Source: Atherinomorus stipes | Lineage: Eukaryota > Chordata > Actinopteri > Atheriniformes > Atherinidae | NCBI GenBank assembly: GCA_023101725.1 | Contig: JALJCO010003968.1 | Span: 1,736,001-1,800,000 of the forward strand | Direction: 5' to 3' | Length of the DNA: 64,000 bases | In this document: positions 10,707 to 24,016 of the stretch, piece after piece | Layout: every line of letters begins with the position of its first letter | Numbering within the stretch: position 1 is the first letter of the stretch | Position numbers and translations under genes: made by a program | The notes under the pieces: model-generated | What the model was told of the DNA's origin: nothing | Databases searched by the model: none | What the model saw: the letters and a program-made list of their open reading frames with translations, nothing else

Positions 10707-13700
10707 ATTTTCTTTTCAAAAAGGCTGCGGTGTTGTTTTGACATATTCATTTGTGTGCAGCAAAATCACTTTTTGTCGAATTAAACCTACCTTTCTTTCC
10801 TTCTCTTGTCGGCTTTGACATCTGCACTGACATTATGAGGTTGTGCATTTTGCATCTTGTCCATTACCTATTCATTAAAGATATGACTTGAAAGAGAGTT
10901 GCTATGGAGATGCTATGGTTAAATCACAGATCTCAAAGAATTTTTTTTTTCTGTTTATCCTTTTGCCAAGTATAACTAATTTCTAGCTTCCTTGATTTTC
11001 CTCTGTTCTTATGTATTTTTAAAAAGATGTCAAGGGCTTAGTGAGATTTTTTTTTCAATGCCAAACGTCTCATACAAACATTCGCCACACTGTTCAAAAC
11101 CCATGTTCAAGTTGACTCCCATGGCTGGTTTAACTACATCCAAACCGTAGGACTTCTTCCAATCTCCCATCAGTCATTCTGCTTGCAGTTCTTCCAATTC
11201 CCAAGCAGTTTCCTATTTTTCTGTCAGCCCGTCTATTGGTGTCCCTTGGCAGCCGAGTGGTCCTTATTGCAATAATGGTCAGGAGCCCTCCAGAGTCTGA
11301 AGGTAGTGATAAAGGTGGCTGGCTATCTCATTTCCACAGAGGACCAGATAACATCCTGAGAACATTCCCATCACTCGAGGAGTTTGTTCAGTGGAGATAA
11401 GAGTTCTCCTACTAAGGCTGAGCAAAGAGGCTCGGTTCATGTGTATTTGCAGGGCTTTTCACTGCACATGTGTTTAAATTAAGTCATTTGGAGCTGCAGT
11501 TCCATCCATGCAGTGGAGTGTCTAAGAACATCAGACATACCCGAGCACCGAATCCCATTTCTCCATGGATTTTTCAGACCTCAGTTTGCATGCTAATTTG
11601 CGTGTAGGTGGTAAGAACAATTACATTAGGTTGGTGGTAAACAAAGACAAGCAGTAAAGTGTTGAAGTATCCCACCAGAGAGATAAGGTAATAGCTTATA
11701 CAAGGATAAATCAATTAATAATGCATTATTTACATGTAGGAAGTTGTATTTAATTTGTAACCATATCTGTTGTACTGCAAAAATGAGGAAAATTAAGTGA
11801 TTTTGTGTTAGCCCCATGTATTTAGCCTGGATTAAGCTAACAAATTAAGGCATTTCAAGCAGAATCTCTCCTTCAGTGACATAATAAACCATTCAGGTAG
11901 TCATATATCAGGTTTGTGTGCTCCCCCTTTTCAAGGTTTGTCATCTTTTCAGTACACTTAAATAATTTTCTTCTTAAACTGACCTGAACAAAGAACTCTG
12001 AGTGATTTCATATGCTGGGCTTTAAAAAAGCTTTTTTTTAAAGAGCACCTTGGGTCTCAATGAATTCAGAATAAGGAACAATACAATGACAACTAGTCTC
12101 TATTTTCTGCTCAGAATTTTTTTTCCAGCTCTGTCAGTAGCTTAGTCTGAATTTCAACGTGAACAATATTACTGAGTGTTTCATCAGTACTTAAGCTCCA
12201 CCTCTTACTTCCATCAACACAGCTCCATCGCAACCACAATATTACAGCAATTTAATCTCATTAGGAAACATGCATGAATTTGTTCCAATCGGGAGGCAGA
12301 CCACACAACCCACAGAGCTTTTTAATGCCATTTCTAATATTTGAACAACAGAAAGTCTTTAATTCGGGAAAACTGATTAGAAATATGTAAAAAAATGAAA
12401 TAAATTGCATTTGACAAGGTCTTCTAGTTGTAAAAGACTAATGCAGCTGGAAAAAAAAGCAACATTTGAATGGAATTTTGTGTGTTTTGGACAGTCTGCT
12501 AACAGTAAGCAGCGCAACGCAGACACTGTCGTTATATTTAGATATGACTGTATAACTTCCTGCTCTGCTTCCCATATCTACAGATTACATCCCTAAAGTG
12601 ATGGAATGTCTCACAAACATTCACAATATTCTGCTTACCGCTGTAGGAGTAAGCAAAAACGACCAGAGACGTCACAACAGTCTGATAAACTGCTTTCACA
12701 CTTATTTTCCAGTCAAACAGGGAAATCCACCTCATTTGTACTCTGTCTTAGGCATAAATATGAAATAATGAAGGCATCCCTGAGTCTCTTAAAGGCAGCT
12801 TAGAGTGTGACAGAAGCTTTAATGTTGTGGAATATAATTGGATGTGAGTGCGGTCACAGAGGCTTTGTTTGAAACATATTGTGCCATTTTAATAGCGAAA
12901 GACAATCTGCTGCTGCATACTATATGCATTTAATGGAGGAGGTGCATACAGCACAGTTAACAATCTAACATTATTATCAAATGTAAATTACTCTTCCATA
13001 TGCTGCTGATTTCAATATCCCATATGTAGACCGTACCGCAAGTTGTTAAGTTCTCAATCTAACATGATTAGCTTTTTAGCTGAGGAGAATCATAAGTTAT
13101 CTACTTGTGAAGCTGAAGTTAAATTAGCTGCACTTCCCTTTCTCAAGAAGGGCAAAAGATGTGAAATGTTAATTTAAAAATCATAAACGAGGTCACTATC
13201 GAGGTAGCCGTCTTATCCATTGTGGTTTATACAAGGTTATTTAGGATAGAAAGGCTGTGTGATGAATAGAGGAATGTATATATTGAGTGAATGTGATTCA
13301 TCAGTTTATTTTCACATCACAGACTGTAAGTCAAAATCTAAGTATATGCATGCGTGCGCGCGCACACAGCTGCATGCTAAAGGGAGGCTGTGCAATAAGG
13401 TGATTTAAGCACAAGAGACTGATTCAAGGTTGCAGTGAAATATTCATTCAAATGAAGTAAAGAATGGAGCAGCATAAGAACAACCTGCCTTTTAAGATTA
13501 ACATAACCCTTGGAGGTGTTATTGTATCCCTATAACCAAGTCAAGACTTTGGCAGATGCAGGTGCAGAGCAGCTCTCCCTCTCTGTGAGTTACTGCATTA
13601 AGTCCCTCAAATTTAGTAGCACAATCATGAGCCTCCCGTTCACTCTCTGGAGTAGAAGAATCGCTTTGCATTTTAAAAAGGTCAAACACTCAGATATCTG

Positions 13701-14870
13701 CCAGGAGGAACTGAGGGAAGAAATAATGTCTTTCTGCAGAAATATGCAGTCACACATTGCTGATCCTCTCAAATACTGTCTATTGAACAGATTAGAAGTG
13801 TGTCTTTGACAGACATCCTCTAACAACTAGTGTACTAACAAAACTAAATCCTAAAGGCAAACGTGACTGAGGTGAACATTTTAATAATCACTGAAGTAGC
13901 ATTTATTAATAGATTTGCTTTGTATGGGGCTTACTGGAAATCTTATGGCTTTTGTTTCTAATTGTTTGCATATTTTTCTACAACAATATGTTTTGTTCTT
14001 CCAGAGTAAACCCAATAAAGGATAAGCTTGTACTTAGCTACACCCTTTTGTTTGATTGTGATGATAAATCAGATTTTAAACAATAACTCAAACCTTTATG
14101 TTAACGCTGACATGGTCGTATACTTCATTATACCATTCAATAACATGAAATCACCTTGCCACTCTTCTTTTAGGGCCGGATACCTGATAGTATCTAACAA
14201 GGCTTTGTGCTTTCTTAATTATTTGGGGAGTCAAAATTAAAATTTGAATATGGTTGCAACCTCACAGCCATGATTCAAACTGTTTCATCCGTCTCTTCCT
14301 CTCATCCATCCCCTCTTGTGCCTCTGTGAACATATGCTTCAGTTGGTGTGCCTTCTTGGCTGGTGTCGGTCTTTGGAGTGTTTGGGTTCATGCCCAGTAG
14401 TGGCACTGTGCTGAGGACAAAATGACCACAGGAAAGGATGCTGTCAGAACGGGGCCAAGAGCCCCCAGGCCTGGGACCACACACACACAGAGCTCACGGT
14501 ACACAATCTACTGTATGGAAAACACACAACAAGAAGTAAGAAGCACGCATAAGTGTTTAAGTGAGTTCTGTTACTAATGTTTGAAGACAATTATAATCGT
14601 ATATCAGGGATATGTATTTGTATGAAGTGTGTGACCTTCTGTGTTCAGTATTGTATTGAGATAAAATTGTCTCAAAGACAGTAAAAGGAGCAGCACACCT
14701 TGTGATAGTCAACAGCTGTAAAAACACACACGGACGAAAATGAGCAGTTGTGAAAGCCTCCAGAAAATTAAATGGAGAAATCTGTCAATTTCCAGTGCTG
14801 CCATATTCTATATCTCCAACTTGGAGTAGAGTTGAGGTGTTAAAAGCTCTGAGATTTGGGGGGAAAAAAA

Positions 14871-14895
14871 AAGAAGAAGAAGAAGAAGAAGAAGA
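14871..14895. repeat. (GAA)n microsatellite
   Basis: About eight GAA/AGA triplets following an A-rich run. Confidence 0.85.
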
Positions 14896-16179
14896 TAGAA
14901 GAACTGGAAACATCATTGAGCAAAGATCTACACAAGAACACATTTTTCAAAGCTCAGTCTTCTTTTTTTGAATCATTTGAATGAAAGCGATCTTTTCAAG
15001 GGTTAATTAATATTAAAAACAAACTGCAACTAGGTCTAGAAAAATATCCTCGATCAAAATAAAATCTGCAGCTTGAATTGCTTTTCAGGTTGCAAAATTA
15101 CTTTGAAAAAGGAGAATTTGGTGGAAGTGGTTGAAAAGAATGTAGGAGATTAAAATGACTCGGAGATCCCAACATGCTCTCTGCCATCTGTGATGGCCTG
15201 TGATGATGTGTAAATGAATCAGTCGTGGTGCATTCTGCTGCTGAATATAAAGATGAAAAGGAATAGAATATAGATTGAATGTATTAAGCTTAAATCAAGG
15301 GGAAGATGCAATAGTTGACATCTGAACCTGAAGCATGACCACAAAGAAGAGTGTAAAAAAGATATTTGTGTCTCTATATAGAACAGAGTAATTATCAGCC
15401 TGTTTAGCAGGTTATGTGAATATCAGTGCTGTGAAGTATCCTGTGGAATTTTCCATACATATAGAGATCGTAAAAGCACTGTGGGCTGCACGATGGGACA
15501 TGAGTACCGCATAATGAGAAAACACTATCCTTTTACAGTGCCTGCCACCATTGTTATCTGATTAACTTGAGTTTAATTTGCCTAAAAGTTGGTCCAAAAA
15601 GTTACATTTGTTGAAAAAGGAAGAACTTGAGATGTGAAAGAGAGAAAACAGATTTTACAAATAGAAACTGAACAGTGAAAGAAAATAAACAGCATATTTA
15701 TGTGCTGGACCAGATTACCCTGATGCACTACCTTTGCTGACATTGCAAACTAAATTTTTGAACAGAGTGAATACATTTTGCATGAGCTAATGAACAATAA
15801 ACTTTTTTTAGTACTGTATGCAAGATCTGCTAATTAACCAGCCAGTGTTGTGCTGAAATCTTATTTCCTGCTGAACCAAACCCACTTTTTTGACCCATTT
15901 TTTTTTTAAAGTAAACAAGTTATGCAACTTTCAATACATTCAGCTTTCTTTATGGAATTATAATCTATGGTATGAGTTGCTTTTTTCTTAATAAAGACTT
16001 GCTGTAAAATTCAAACTCATTATAGCAATGCTACATAACTTTCTGATCTTAATACTCCAAGTTTCTGACTTGTTTTGATGGCACACTGACATTCATTATG
16101 CACATCTTGGAGCCATTGTTGCCTGGAAGCATCCCAGAGCTGAGAAACAGCACTTTTTTTTTCCCCCCCAGTCTAGGGC

Positions 16180-16189
16180 GTCACGTGAC
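16180..16189 (+). promoter_or_regulatory. palindromic CACGTG E-box (CLEAR-type)
   Basis: GTCACGTGAC is a perfect ten-base palindrome and matches the consensus bound by bHLH-zip factors of the TFEB/TFE3/MITF and USF type. It is followed by CAGCTG and lies about 1 kb upstream of the CpG-rich putative ctbp2 promoter. Function is inferred. Confidence 0.3.
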
Positions 16190-17214
16190 AGCTGCATTTT
16201 GCTTTATAGCACTGCATCTCATGCCAGCAACTGGACATCAACCCACTGGCTGTTTTAACCAAAGCTGATTTAGCAAGGAAATGCAAAAAGACATTATCGG
16301 GGGAAGAAGGAAAAGAAAGTAAGAGAGAGAGAGCCAACTCTGGACTGACTGAAAAGAGGTCAAAGAAGAGACTGGATGTGAAACGGATGGTGAACTAAAC
16401 CTTTAGGGGGTGCCAAAGTGCAAATCTGCAAAAGTTCAATAGTGTCGCTTTAAAAATGTGTTTTCATTTAACTTGAAAAAGACAAATGAATAAATCATTT
16501 CGCTATGTCAAGCAGAAATACACTTATACATCATCTCTTAGCCTATAGTATGTTCCTGCAGGTAGTGACAGTCCATAAAACCCTAAACTGGTGTTTGTGG
16601 AAACATTACAGTTCTACACATTTAACCCAAATACCTACACCTCACCGCTCACACACTGACATATCAAAAACCATCCTCCATTAAAATACTGATAAATAAT
16701 TTAGGTCTTAAAGTAACATCGAATATGCCATGCTAATGAGAATTTAACTACCATGCAGTACCAGCCAATTTACTTAGCACAAGTACTTTTATCCATGAAC
16801 GTAAAAAAAAAAAAACGTTATATTTAACTTCTATATCAGCAAATTCTAAGTTTAAGTTGAAATACAATTTAAGAGAGCAACTTCTTTATCAATGTGTCAT
16901 GGGAGCTAACTTTCAAACTGTAGCTGCTTGAGAACTACGGCATAAAAAATTACATTGGACATAAAGTGGGAGTCTTCATGAGTTGATCTAATCTCTAGAT
17001 CTTAAGTAGATGTTTTAAAATAAACTAATAATGTTAATGTTTCCTTTAAGTGCTTAAAACCCAGCTACACCGGATGACCAAGATTTGAAATTACAGAGGG
17101 CAAAATAATCAATAACAGTCAAGTTTACTGACTTATCACAATCACAAAATCGCCTTTCAAGAAAATTCCCACTGTCCCATCTCCATCAGCAGCAAGAAGA
17201 GTGTCTTATCTGGA

Positions 17215-17626
17215 GTGTTACGCGCGCGCGCGTGTGTGTAGCCCATGTGTGTGTGAGGGAGAAGTGGGCAAAGGCTCCGCCTCACTCAAAGAGCGAGAGA
17301 AAAAAAGGAAAAAGCAAACTGATACACACCTCTCAATTCTGGCAGGAGGAAAAGAATAGGAGTGTTTATGAAGCGTATAAGTAAACAGCAGGATAAGCAG
17401 GCACACCGAGAGCCGAGCCGACTTGCCCTCGTAAAAACCGACACCAGGCACCGTTTCCCAGCGCTGGAGATTGTCCCGTCGCGTGCAGGATTAAGTTTTA
17501 TGTCATCTAAAGGTGGATCATTATCTAAATCCGAGATAACAAGCGAATTTGAAATGCGTAGCCTGCGATGCTATTTTTGGAGCCCCTAAAGCCGACGTTT
17601 GAACTCTCAGTAAACATCCAGTCGAG
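17215..17626 (+). promoter_or_regulatory. CpG-rich candidate promoter and untranslated first exon of ctbp2
   Basis: CpG density rises sharply here compared with its surroundings. There is a CG run at 17221-17232, a CTCCGCCTC GC-box-like site near 17275 and many CpGs from 17405 to 17500. The segment ends in a good splice donor, GTCGAG followed by GTAGGA, with the exon edge at 17626. No long ORF is present, as expected for a non-coding leader. The CtBP2 coding exon downstream begins with its own acceptor at 41752, so an untranslated upstream exon must exist, and this is the best candidate in the window. The intron would be about 24 kb. Transcript evidence is lacking. Confidence 0.4.
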
Positions 17627-20600
17627 GTAGGATTCAAGATTTTTGTAAAAGGTGGTGTAAAATATATCCGTGTGTGCTCCACCGGGGTATAGTTTTGAAA
17701 GCTATACTCGCATCGCTGTCCATGTGTCCCTGCGCCATCAGCAAGGAGGGACAAGGGAGGGTGGGAGTAGACATTAGCCGATACTCCACTTCGTAGTGAT
17801 GTGTGAACAGGATTTATTAACTTCCCTCAGGTTTGAGCAGTATTAAGGCAATGCCGAGCACATTTAGGAATACATTGAGATTAATTATGTATTGTTTTAA
17901 AATATTGATAGACTCTCCTCAAAATGCATTTAAGGCCATGAAGAATGATGAGGTGTGGTTAGAGTTTGATGAAAAGTTTTTGAGCAGTGTTTAGTTGGAG
18001 GACAAATGGACTTTGGATTTCTTTTTTCATCTATTAGCATACTAATTAATTAGTGAGTAATTAGTGACTCAGTTGGATATCTCCTGGAGTAGCTGACTTT
18101 TTTTTTTTAAAACAAGATGATAATCCCTCTTTTTTACAGTCTTGACAGGCAGGGAGGGAAGTGTTTCTTAAAAAGGAACTCTTCCCACTCTCCTCTTTTT
18201 TTTATTTTTTGCTGCAGTTGGAGGCTCCAGTGGAAGAAAGCTTCAAGTGGAGGAGGAGGAGGGGGGGTTGGCTCCATTGTCTGGCCAGTGAAGGGGTGGG
18301 GATAGAGGCTGTATGCAGATGTGCTGCTGGCAACGGACATCTGCTCTACCCCCGTGGGCATTGTCACAACAGGCAGGGGAACTTAGTGTGGAGCCTGCCC
18401 GTGGAGAAAAAGGCCTTTGTTGATGATGTGGAGGCCATGTTCTTCACCCTAGATCAGTGTTTGCATCTCAAATGCAAAATCCTGAGGACATTTAATAATC
18501 TGAAGAAGGCTGCTTTGAATTAGAGATTATGCCCCTCAGTAAAGTTGCAACAGATGCAACAGATACAAATATCAGATAATGACTTGCCCCCCTTTTCCAG
18601 CCTCCTTTAATCCAACCTGCAACACCATCCCTCCCTCCACTCCACTGGGGGTTGAACTTCCTTTCCTATCTTTGTGGCCTGCATGTGTTCAGATATGAAA
18701 GCTGGCCTCTCATGGCAAAAGCAGCACAGGCAGCATCGCAATGTACATGGCAGGTCTTATCAGGCCTTCTGATTCATCACGGAGCAGGAAAATGCCAAGA
18801 AAATGCAAAATCAAGGCTTTAATATTTATGATATACACACAGCTTGTGCTTCATGTTCGCTATTGCAGCAGATGTGTGCGTTTGTCTGCCTGTGTTTGTA
18901 TTGGAAATCAGGAGTCTCATTTGCCTCAACAGATATTCCCTGGTGACTGGTGGAGTCAGCGTACTGTGATTATGAACATGATTTGTGCTTGTCGGAAGCA
19001 CCGTTGTACATGGTTGATCTGCTGCACAGCATGCTTGTGTAGGGACCTATTTGTGCTTCTCCGCTGTATTATACCATGCTGGATAGCTGAGAGGTAAGCT
19101 GGAGAACAAGTGCACTAAAGGGATGATGGATTTTGAAAGCATGGGTGCTGCCCCCTTGCTTCTGTGTGTTTGCCTTGTGGTTATGTGGACAGATTGCTTC
19201 TTCTTGAGTTGCATCTCAACTTTCTAAACAGGAATAAATAGAAGCATAGCAACAGGAGAAAAAAAGGAAAGAAAGTCAGATTCATACATTGGCTGCCTGT
19301 TTTGAAGTCACACAAGCAATTACAATTGGTTAATCATATTCTCAGAGCCTAATACTCCATTTAACACAGTAATTTGGACGCTACTGAAATAGCTCTTGTG
19401 AATTCTTGGGAGAATTCCCACAATGGCCATGGCTTCTAAAAGTTCCCATAGGTTGGTTTGAGAGGATTTTACTGTCATGTGATTGCCCTGTGCATTGTGC
19501 AGAGGAGGTAATGGGTGTGAAATTGCACTGTGCTATCTGCAAGGCTGAAAATATTTGACTTGATGTCTTGCAGACATACTGCAAAATAACAAAGAAAGAA
19601 GGATTTGGGATTCATATCACAAGCATTGAGTCATTCTTGTTTTTCTTTGAGTTTTTCTTAAGAAATTTTGTCTATTAATAGTTCCACGTTTCATAGAAAA
19701 TTTCTGTGTTAACCTTCTTGATTTTTTTAGAGTGCACAAAGGCTTTGATGCTGAAAACAAAGTGGTGTATTGCTCTTGCAAATTGAGGCCTGTGTGCTTC
19801 AAAGGCAATACAGATGAGTTGCATTCATTTCATCTTGGAGCAACTGTTAGTTTTCCCTTAAAAAAAAAAAAAAAAAAATCAGCTTTCTGTTTCAAGTAAT
19901 TAGTAAGCTCTGCAAAATTTCTGCACCTGTTCCTTGTTGTAAAATGCTCTGTTGTGTCTCAAATGCTCCCAAGTATCTTTGTCTGTGCTTGTCAAGGATA
20001 GTTTTGTGCAGCAGCAGGTGTCTGATTCTTCTCAGATAAGACGTGTTTGTCTAGTGTACTACAGAGCAGCGACAGGGTGCTCCGATGCTCGGTGTGCTTA
20101 TTTCACTCTTGTCTGCTGCCACTGCTGATATATTTACAGTTGTCAGAAATGAATACTTCCTCAGTTGTTTGCTCCCCAGTGCAGCCAAGTCTTTTTTTTT
20201 TTTTTTGCATACACTGTTTCTTGCTTTGTCCTGCAGCTTTGGCATCCTACAAGCTTGTTTGCAAGCTTGTTTGCCAACTCTAAATGATGTATTTAACTCA
20301 CAGTTGATCTGTAGCAGCCAGAAAACAAACAAATTATAATCCGCTCTGCTGTATTTGAAAGGTTTTTAATTGAGGCAAACATAAAACTGCAGAATAGCAT
20401 CTGCACGCTGTTGCCAGATCTTACATATAAAATCTAAAGTGATTAAATGAGCACGTTGCATTCTTGCTTGTATTAGATTTTTATCGATTTCCTCCTCTCT
20501 GAGACTTGGGATGCTCATGCAGGGGACTCTGAGTTGAATTTGCAAACTTTAACCATGTATCTTGGATTTTTTACACATCATTAAAATGTGTGAATACTTT

Positions 20601-21410
20601 AAACTGTAATTTCAAGCTATCAGTTCATATTTTTTGCAGAAAAAAAAATGATTGAGGGACAGATGAGCATAAGTGAGTATGGGTGCATAAATGAGCATTT
20701 CTCAAAATGATTTACTCATGACGTGTTTGTAGGAGCTCCTGGCAGCTACGAGGCAGCAGCTGTGGATGTTTACTCTTCTATATGTTTATGATCATGGGAG
20801 TTTGCTCCCTCCACCTGGTGTGAAGCATCCCACTGCGGATTCCTCTTTCTTAATGACTATCTATTTCCCTCCATTAAAAAAAGAAGCTGTAATTGCTCTC
20901 ATCTGCATGGATGGACTCTTCTGGAGATGGATGGAGTGAGTGCAGAGGGAGGATGAGGTTGGCTGAAGGGGCACAGTGTAGAGATCCAACTGTCTCCAGC
21001 ATGAAGAAGCAAAAGGGGAAAAAAAAAGACAGATCTTTAAAGGCCTGCCAGTAACTCCCATGCAAACCACAGAGGATTAGGAATGAATAGTGACACCGTT
21101 TTCCAACTATGCGTAAATGCAAACGTGTGCTCCTGTTTTGCGGCTGTGTCACTTTTGCAGGAACTAGCAGAGACAAAGCACCATCTGCACGCAGCAGGCT
21201 GTCCTGACTGCGTTTTGAGAAGAAGCTTTCTCCGGGTGTCGTTATGAAACCGACTGCTGCTGCTGCTACGCTGGTTGTTAATGCTGACAGCTAATAATGT
21301 CCTCCTGGATGGCTCTGCCTTGCTGGAGCCAAAGAGAAGAGGCAGAGACTAATGAAGAGAGGCAGGAATTGTAGAAGAGAGGAAGACAGGAGCAACTAGA
21401 GGGGAGGATA

Positions 21411-21425
21411 CGGGGGGGGGGGGGG
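21411..21425 (+). repeat. poly-G run
   Basis: Around 14 consecutive G within a purine-rich segment; prone to slippage and sequencing error. Confidence 0.8.
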
Positions 21426-21897
21426 CACTAACTCTTTCTTTCCAAGCTGGTTTTCCGAAGATGATTACACACGTATACTCACACAGGCGCTGACACGTGC
21501 ATTGAGCTTTATTTCTTCTTTTTTGCTAACTCTCTGTAGTCCCAGAAGGGAGGTGGCATGAAGAGGAGGAGGAGAAGGAGGGGTTCTTTTGTGTCTGTGC
21601 AGAGACCCTATTCCAGTCCAGCTGACATAGACTTGTCAGGAGGATCCATCCTGCTGATGTTAGGCAAGCTTTAAAGTAAAAGAGATGTCTAAAATGCTGA
21701 AGTGGGGCCTGGCCAGTGAAGAGATGGCTGTGTTTGTTTGCCATTCTGCTGAGCACCACTTCACTGAAAACTTTTCTGCCAGAATTCGCTGACGGAGAGA
21801 AAGGGGAGAAAAAGAGATGGAGTTGGGGATTTGGGAGTCACTCGTGGGCACACAAAGCTTTGGCCAGTGTGGTTCTGTGACATTGACATTTGGACAT

Positions 21898-21928
21898 GGT
21901 GGTGGGGGTGGGGTGGGGGGGGGGGGTG
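21898..21928 (+). repeat. G-rich tract able to form a G-quadruplex
   Basis: Several runs of four or more G separated by single T bases fit the G-quadruplex pattern on the + strand. This would be in the nascent ctbp2 transcript if the intron assignment is right. Confidence 0.5.
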
Positions 21929-23114
21929 TAGAGTTAAAAGCTTACTCTTTTTCTTCTTCATCTGTCTCTTACCGCGCAAACTGTTTTGCCGCTGGTCACA
22001 GTTCTCAGAGACAGCCGTCATTGAACCTTCCAGCCACATGAATATGCATGATAAGTCTGCTTTTCTTCTCTGCCCTCTGAGCTGTATTTCTTTTTTCTGT
22101 CCAGAGACGTGTTGTGTTGTGTTTGATTGGCCCTGACATTTGAAAAGGTCCTTGAATCTAAAAAAAAAAGAAGAAGAAAAAAATAAAAGTTGTTTATGAC
22201 AACTGGCGAACTCTCCTTGCAGCGGCGTAAAAATGGCATTTTGAAAGGAGCACAGCTCCTGCATATTTAAATGCTAATGGCACTCTGAATGTGTTAGCTA
22301 ATAGGATGTTTCAATCTGGAGTAGTGCAGTTTGTACACTTTCAGTGTGTATGCACACTGTCTGAGTGCTACTTTTAATAGCAGTGGAAGATGCATCAGCT
22401 CATTTTGTTAACTGATTATGTGGAGCCTGAAGTTCTTTTTCCCTCTACAGTGACTCACAATCATGGCAGCCAGAAGATCATCTCAGTACAGGATGTCAAA
22501 GAAAAGGCTTGTATAAATCTTTATTTGAATGTCATTATGCAAGATAAAGTGTAACTGTTTGTTTTACAAGCTTACTGATATGACACATTAGAGGTCCTGC
22601 TAAGAGATGGTCCCTGGGGTTGTGGCTGGGCAGCCCTGTAGTGAGGCATCCAGCCCTTTGTGTGTGCCATGGCTCCACCTGGACTTTGATCTTCTTATTA
22701 AGTTTTAGTGTGTTTTTTTTTTTGTTTGTTTACATTCTTTGCTCTCTACAACATATAATTGACAATCTCCTTATATTAAAATGTGTATTAATTTTAGCCT
22801 GCCCTTTCTCTTATTTTACTTTAAATAAAGGTGTAGTAATTTAGTTCCCTCATTTGTTTTCATAGTTTTTCTGTGACTGAGATCCACGTGAAACGTGCAA
22901 AAAACAGGCGTTACCTTATTTCTTGGAATGCTATCACCAAAAATATGATGCATAATTAAAATGTTAAACCACTGTGGGAGGGCTGTACCAGTAATACACG
23001 AGTTTAGTTTTTGCTCACTATCTTTTCATTGGGGATTTCCATCAAGTTAGTCTTTCTTTTTGAAGCGCTAGATGTAAAACTAGCAATTAATGCCATCTTT
23101 CAGCACCGTGGAAC

Positions 23115-23980
23115 TAGGGCTGTCAGCGAATATTCTAAATTCGGATATATGTTCGAATATTAATAAAAACTCGAGATTTGGATGTGAAAATTGATAATCG
23201 AATATTAAATAAACAGTGGGAAAAATAGCCTATTATATTCGGCCTACATTTGCTACACCGGTTTGATTATAGGCCAACGGTTTCAAGTCGTTTCATGTTT
23301 ATTTCAACTTGCTTGGAGCATTCAATGTTTGTTAATTTAATTTTAATTTGTTGGGACCTTTAATTGCTAGCATAAGTTAGGGAGATTGGAGGTGTTTCAG
23401 TCAGAAACACAAACAGATCAGGCAGACAGTGTCCTGCAGTCTTTAGTTTCATCTGCAGGACATGTGAAGGCTACATGGTCTGTACAGTCCTTAAACAATA
23501 CCAAAAGCCAAATATGTGATAAAATAGAAAAGTAACCACCTTTGAAAGATTTTAGTTTTTTAAACGTTGATAAGTAAGTAAGCCAGTTTCTGGAGATGAA
23601 TAATAGTTTAAATTGATGCTCCGATGTAAAAAAAAAAAAAAGTCAGCATACTTTAGAGATCTCTGGATAACATAGGTTATCATTACCTTAGATGGCTGTC
23701 CAATGTTGTAAATACAGATATTGACGCTGCTTTCCATGTTGGCAGATAGGAAGTAATTAGGGCTCGTTCCCCAAGAAATGGGGGTGCTGCAAGATGGCCC
23801 AACACACACACACAAAAAAACGTTGGTCGGATTAGTCTACAGTATACAAGTGTTATGTCTCGTGTTCGTTTGTCCTCCTGTTGGCACATTGCTCAAAACT
23901 GGTTATTCAAATTTATTCGAATTATGTGTTTTTTAGAACAAATATTGGAACGTCATTTTGGAGCAATTTCAACAGCCCTA
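23115..23980. mobile_element. hAT-like non-autonomous element, 866 bp
   Basis: The left end TAGGGCTGTC and the right end AACAGCCCTA are inverted repeats typical of hAT elements. The flanks CGTGGAAC (23107-23114) and CTTGGAAC (23981-23988) match at 7 of 8 bases, an 8-bp target-site duplication. The subterminal left side has repeated CGAATATT motifs. No complete transposase is present. Part of the interior (about 23400-23830) recurs in opposite orientation at 32940-33430. Confidence 0.8.
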
Positions 23981-24016
23981 CTTGGAACCTTGTGTATCTG
24001 CCTAAGTGATCTATAT

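Larger units (their letters stand above)
9163..16100. other. intergenic stretch, no gene recognised
   Basis: About 7 kb of AT-rich sequence between tex36 and the putative ctbp2 promoter. Short ORFs on both strands show no family signature. It holds simple repeats (GT run at 10676-10706, GAA run at 14871-14895) and an alternating CG/CA tract near 13353-13369. Distal regulatory elements could be present but cannot be identified from one sequence. Confidence 0.6.

Noticed and set aside
18161..18523. 120-codon + strand ORF in the putative ctbp2 intron
   Set aside because: No recognisable domain, includes a T-rich leader and a GGA repeat, and overlaps ORFs in other frames; probably chance.
21761..22264. 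167-codon minus-strand ORF
   Set aside because: Low-complexity Lys, Phe and Pro/His runs from purine/pyrimidine tracts; no domain and no sensible start context.
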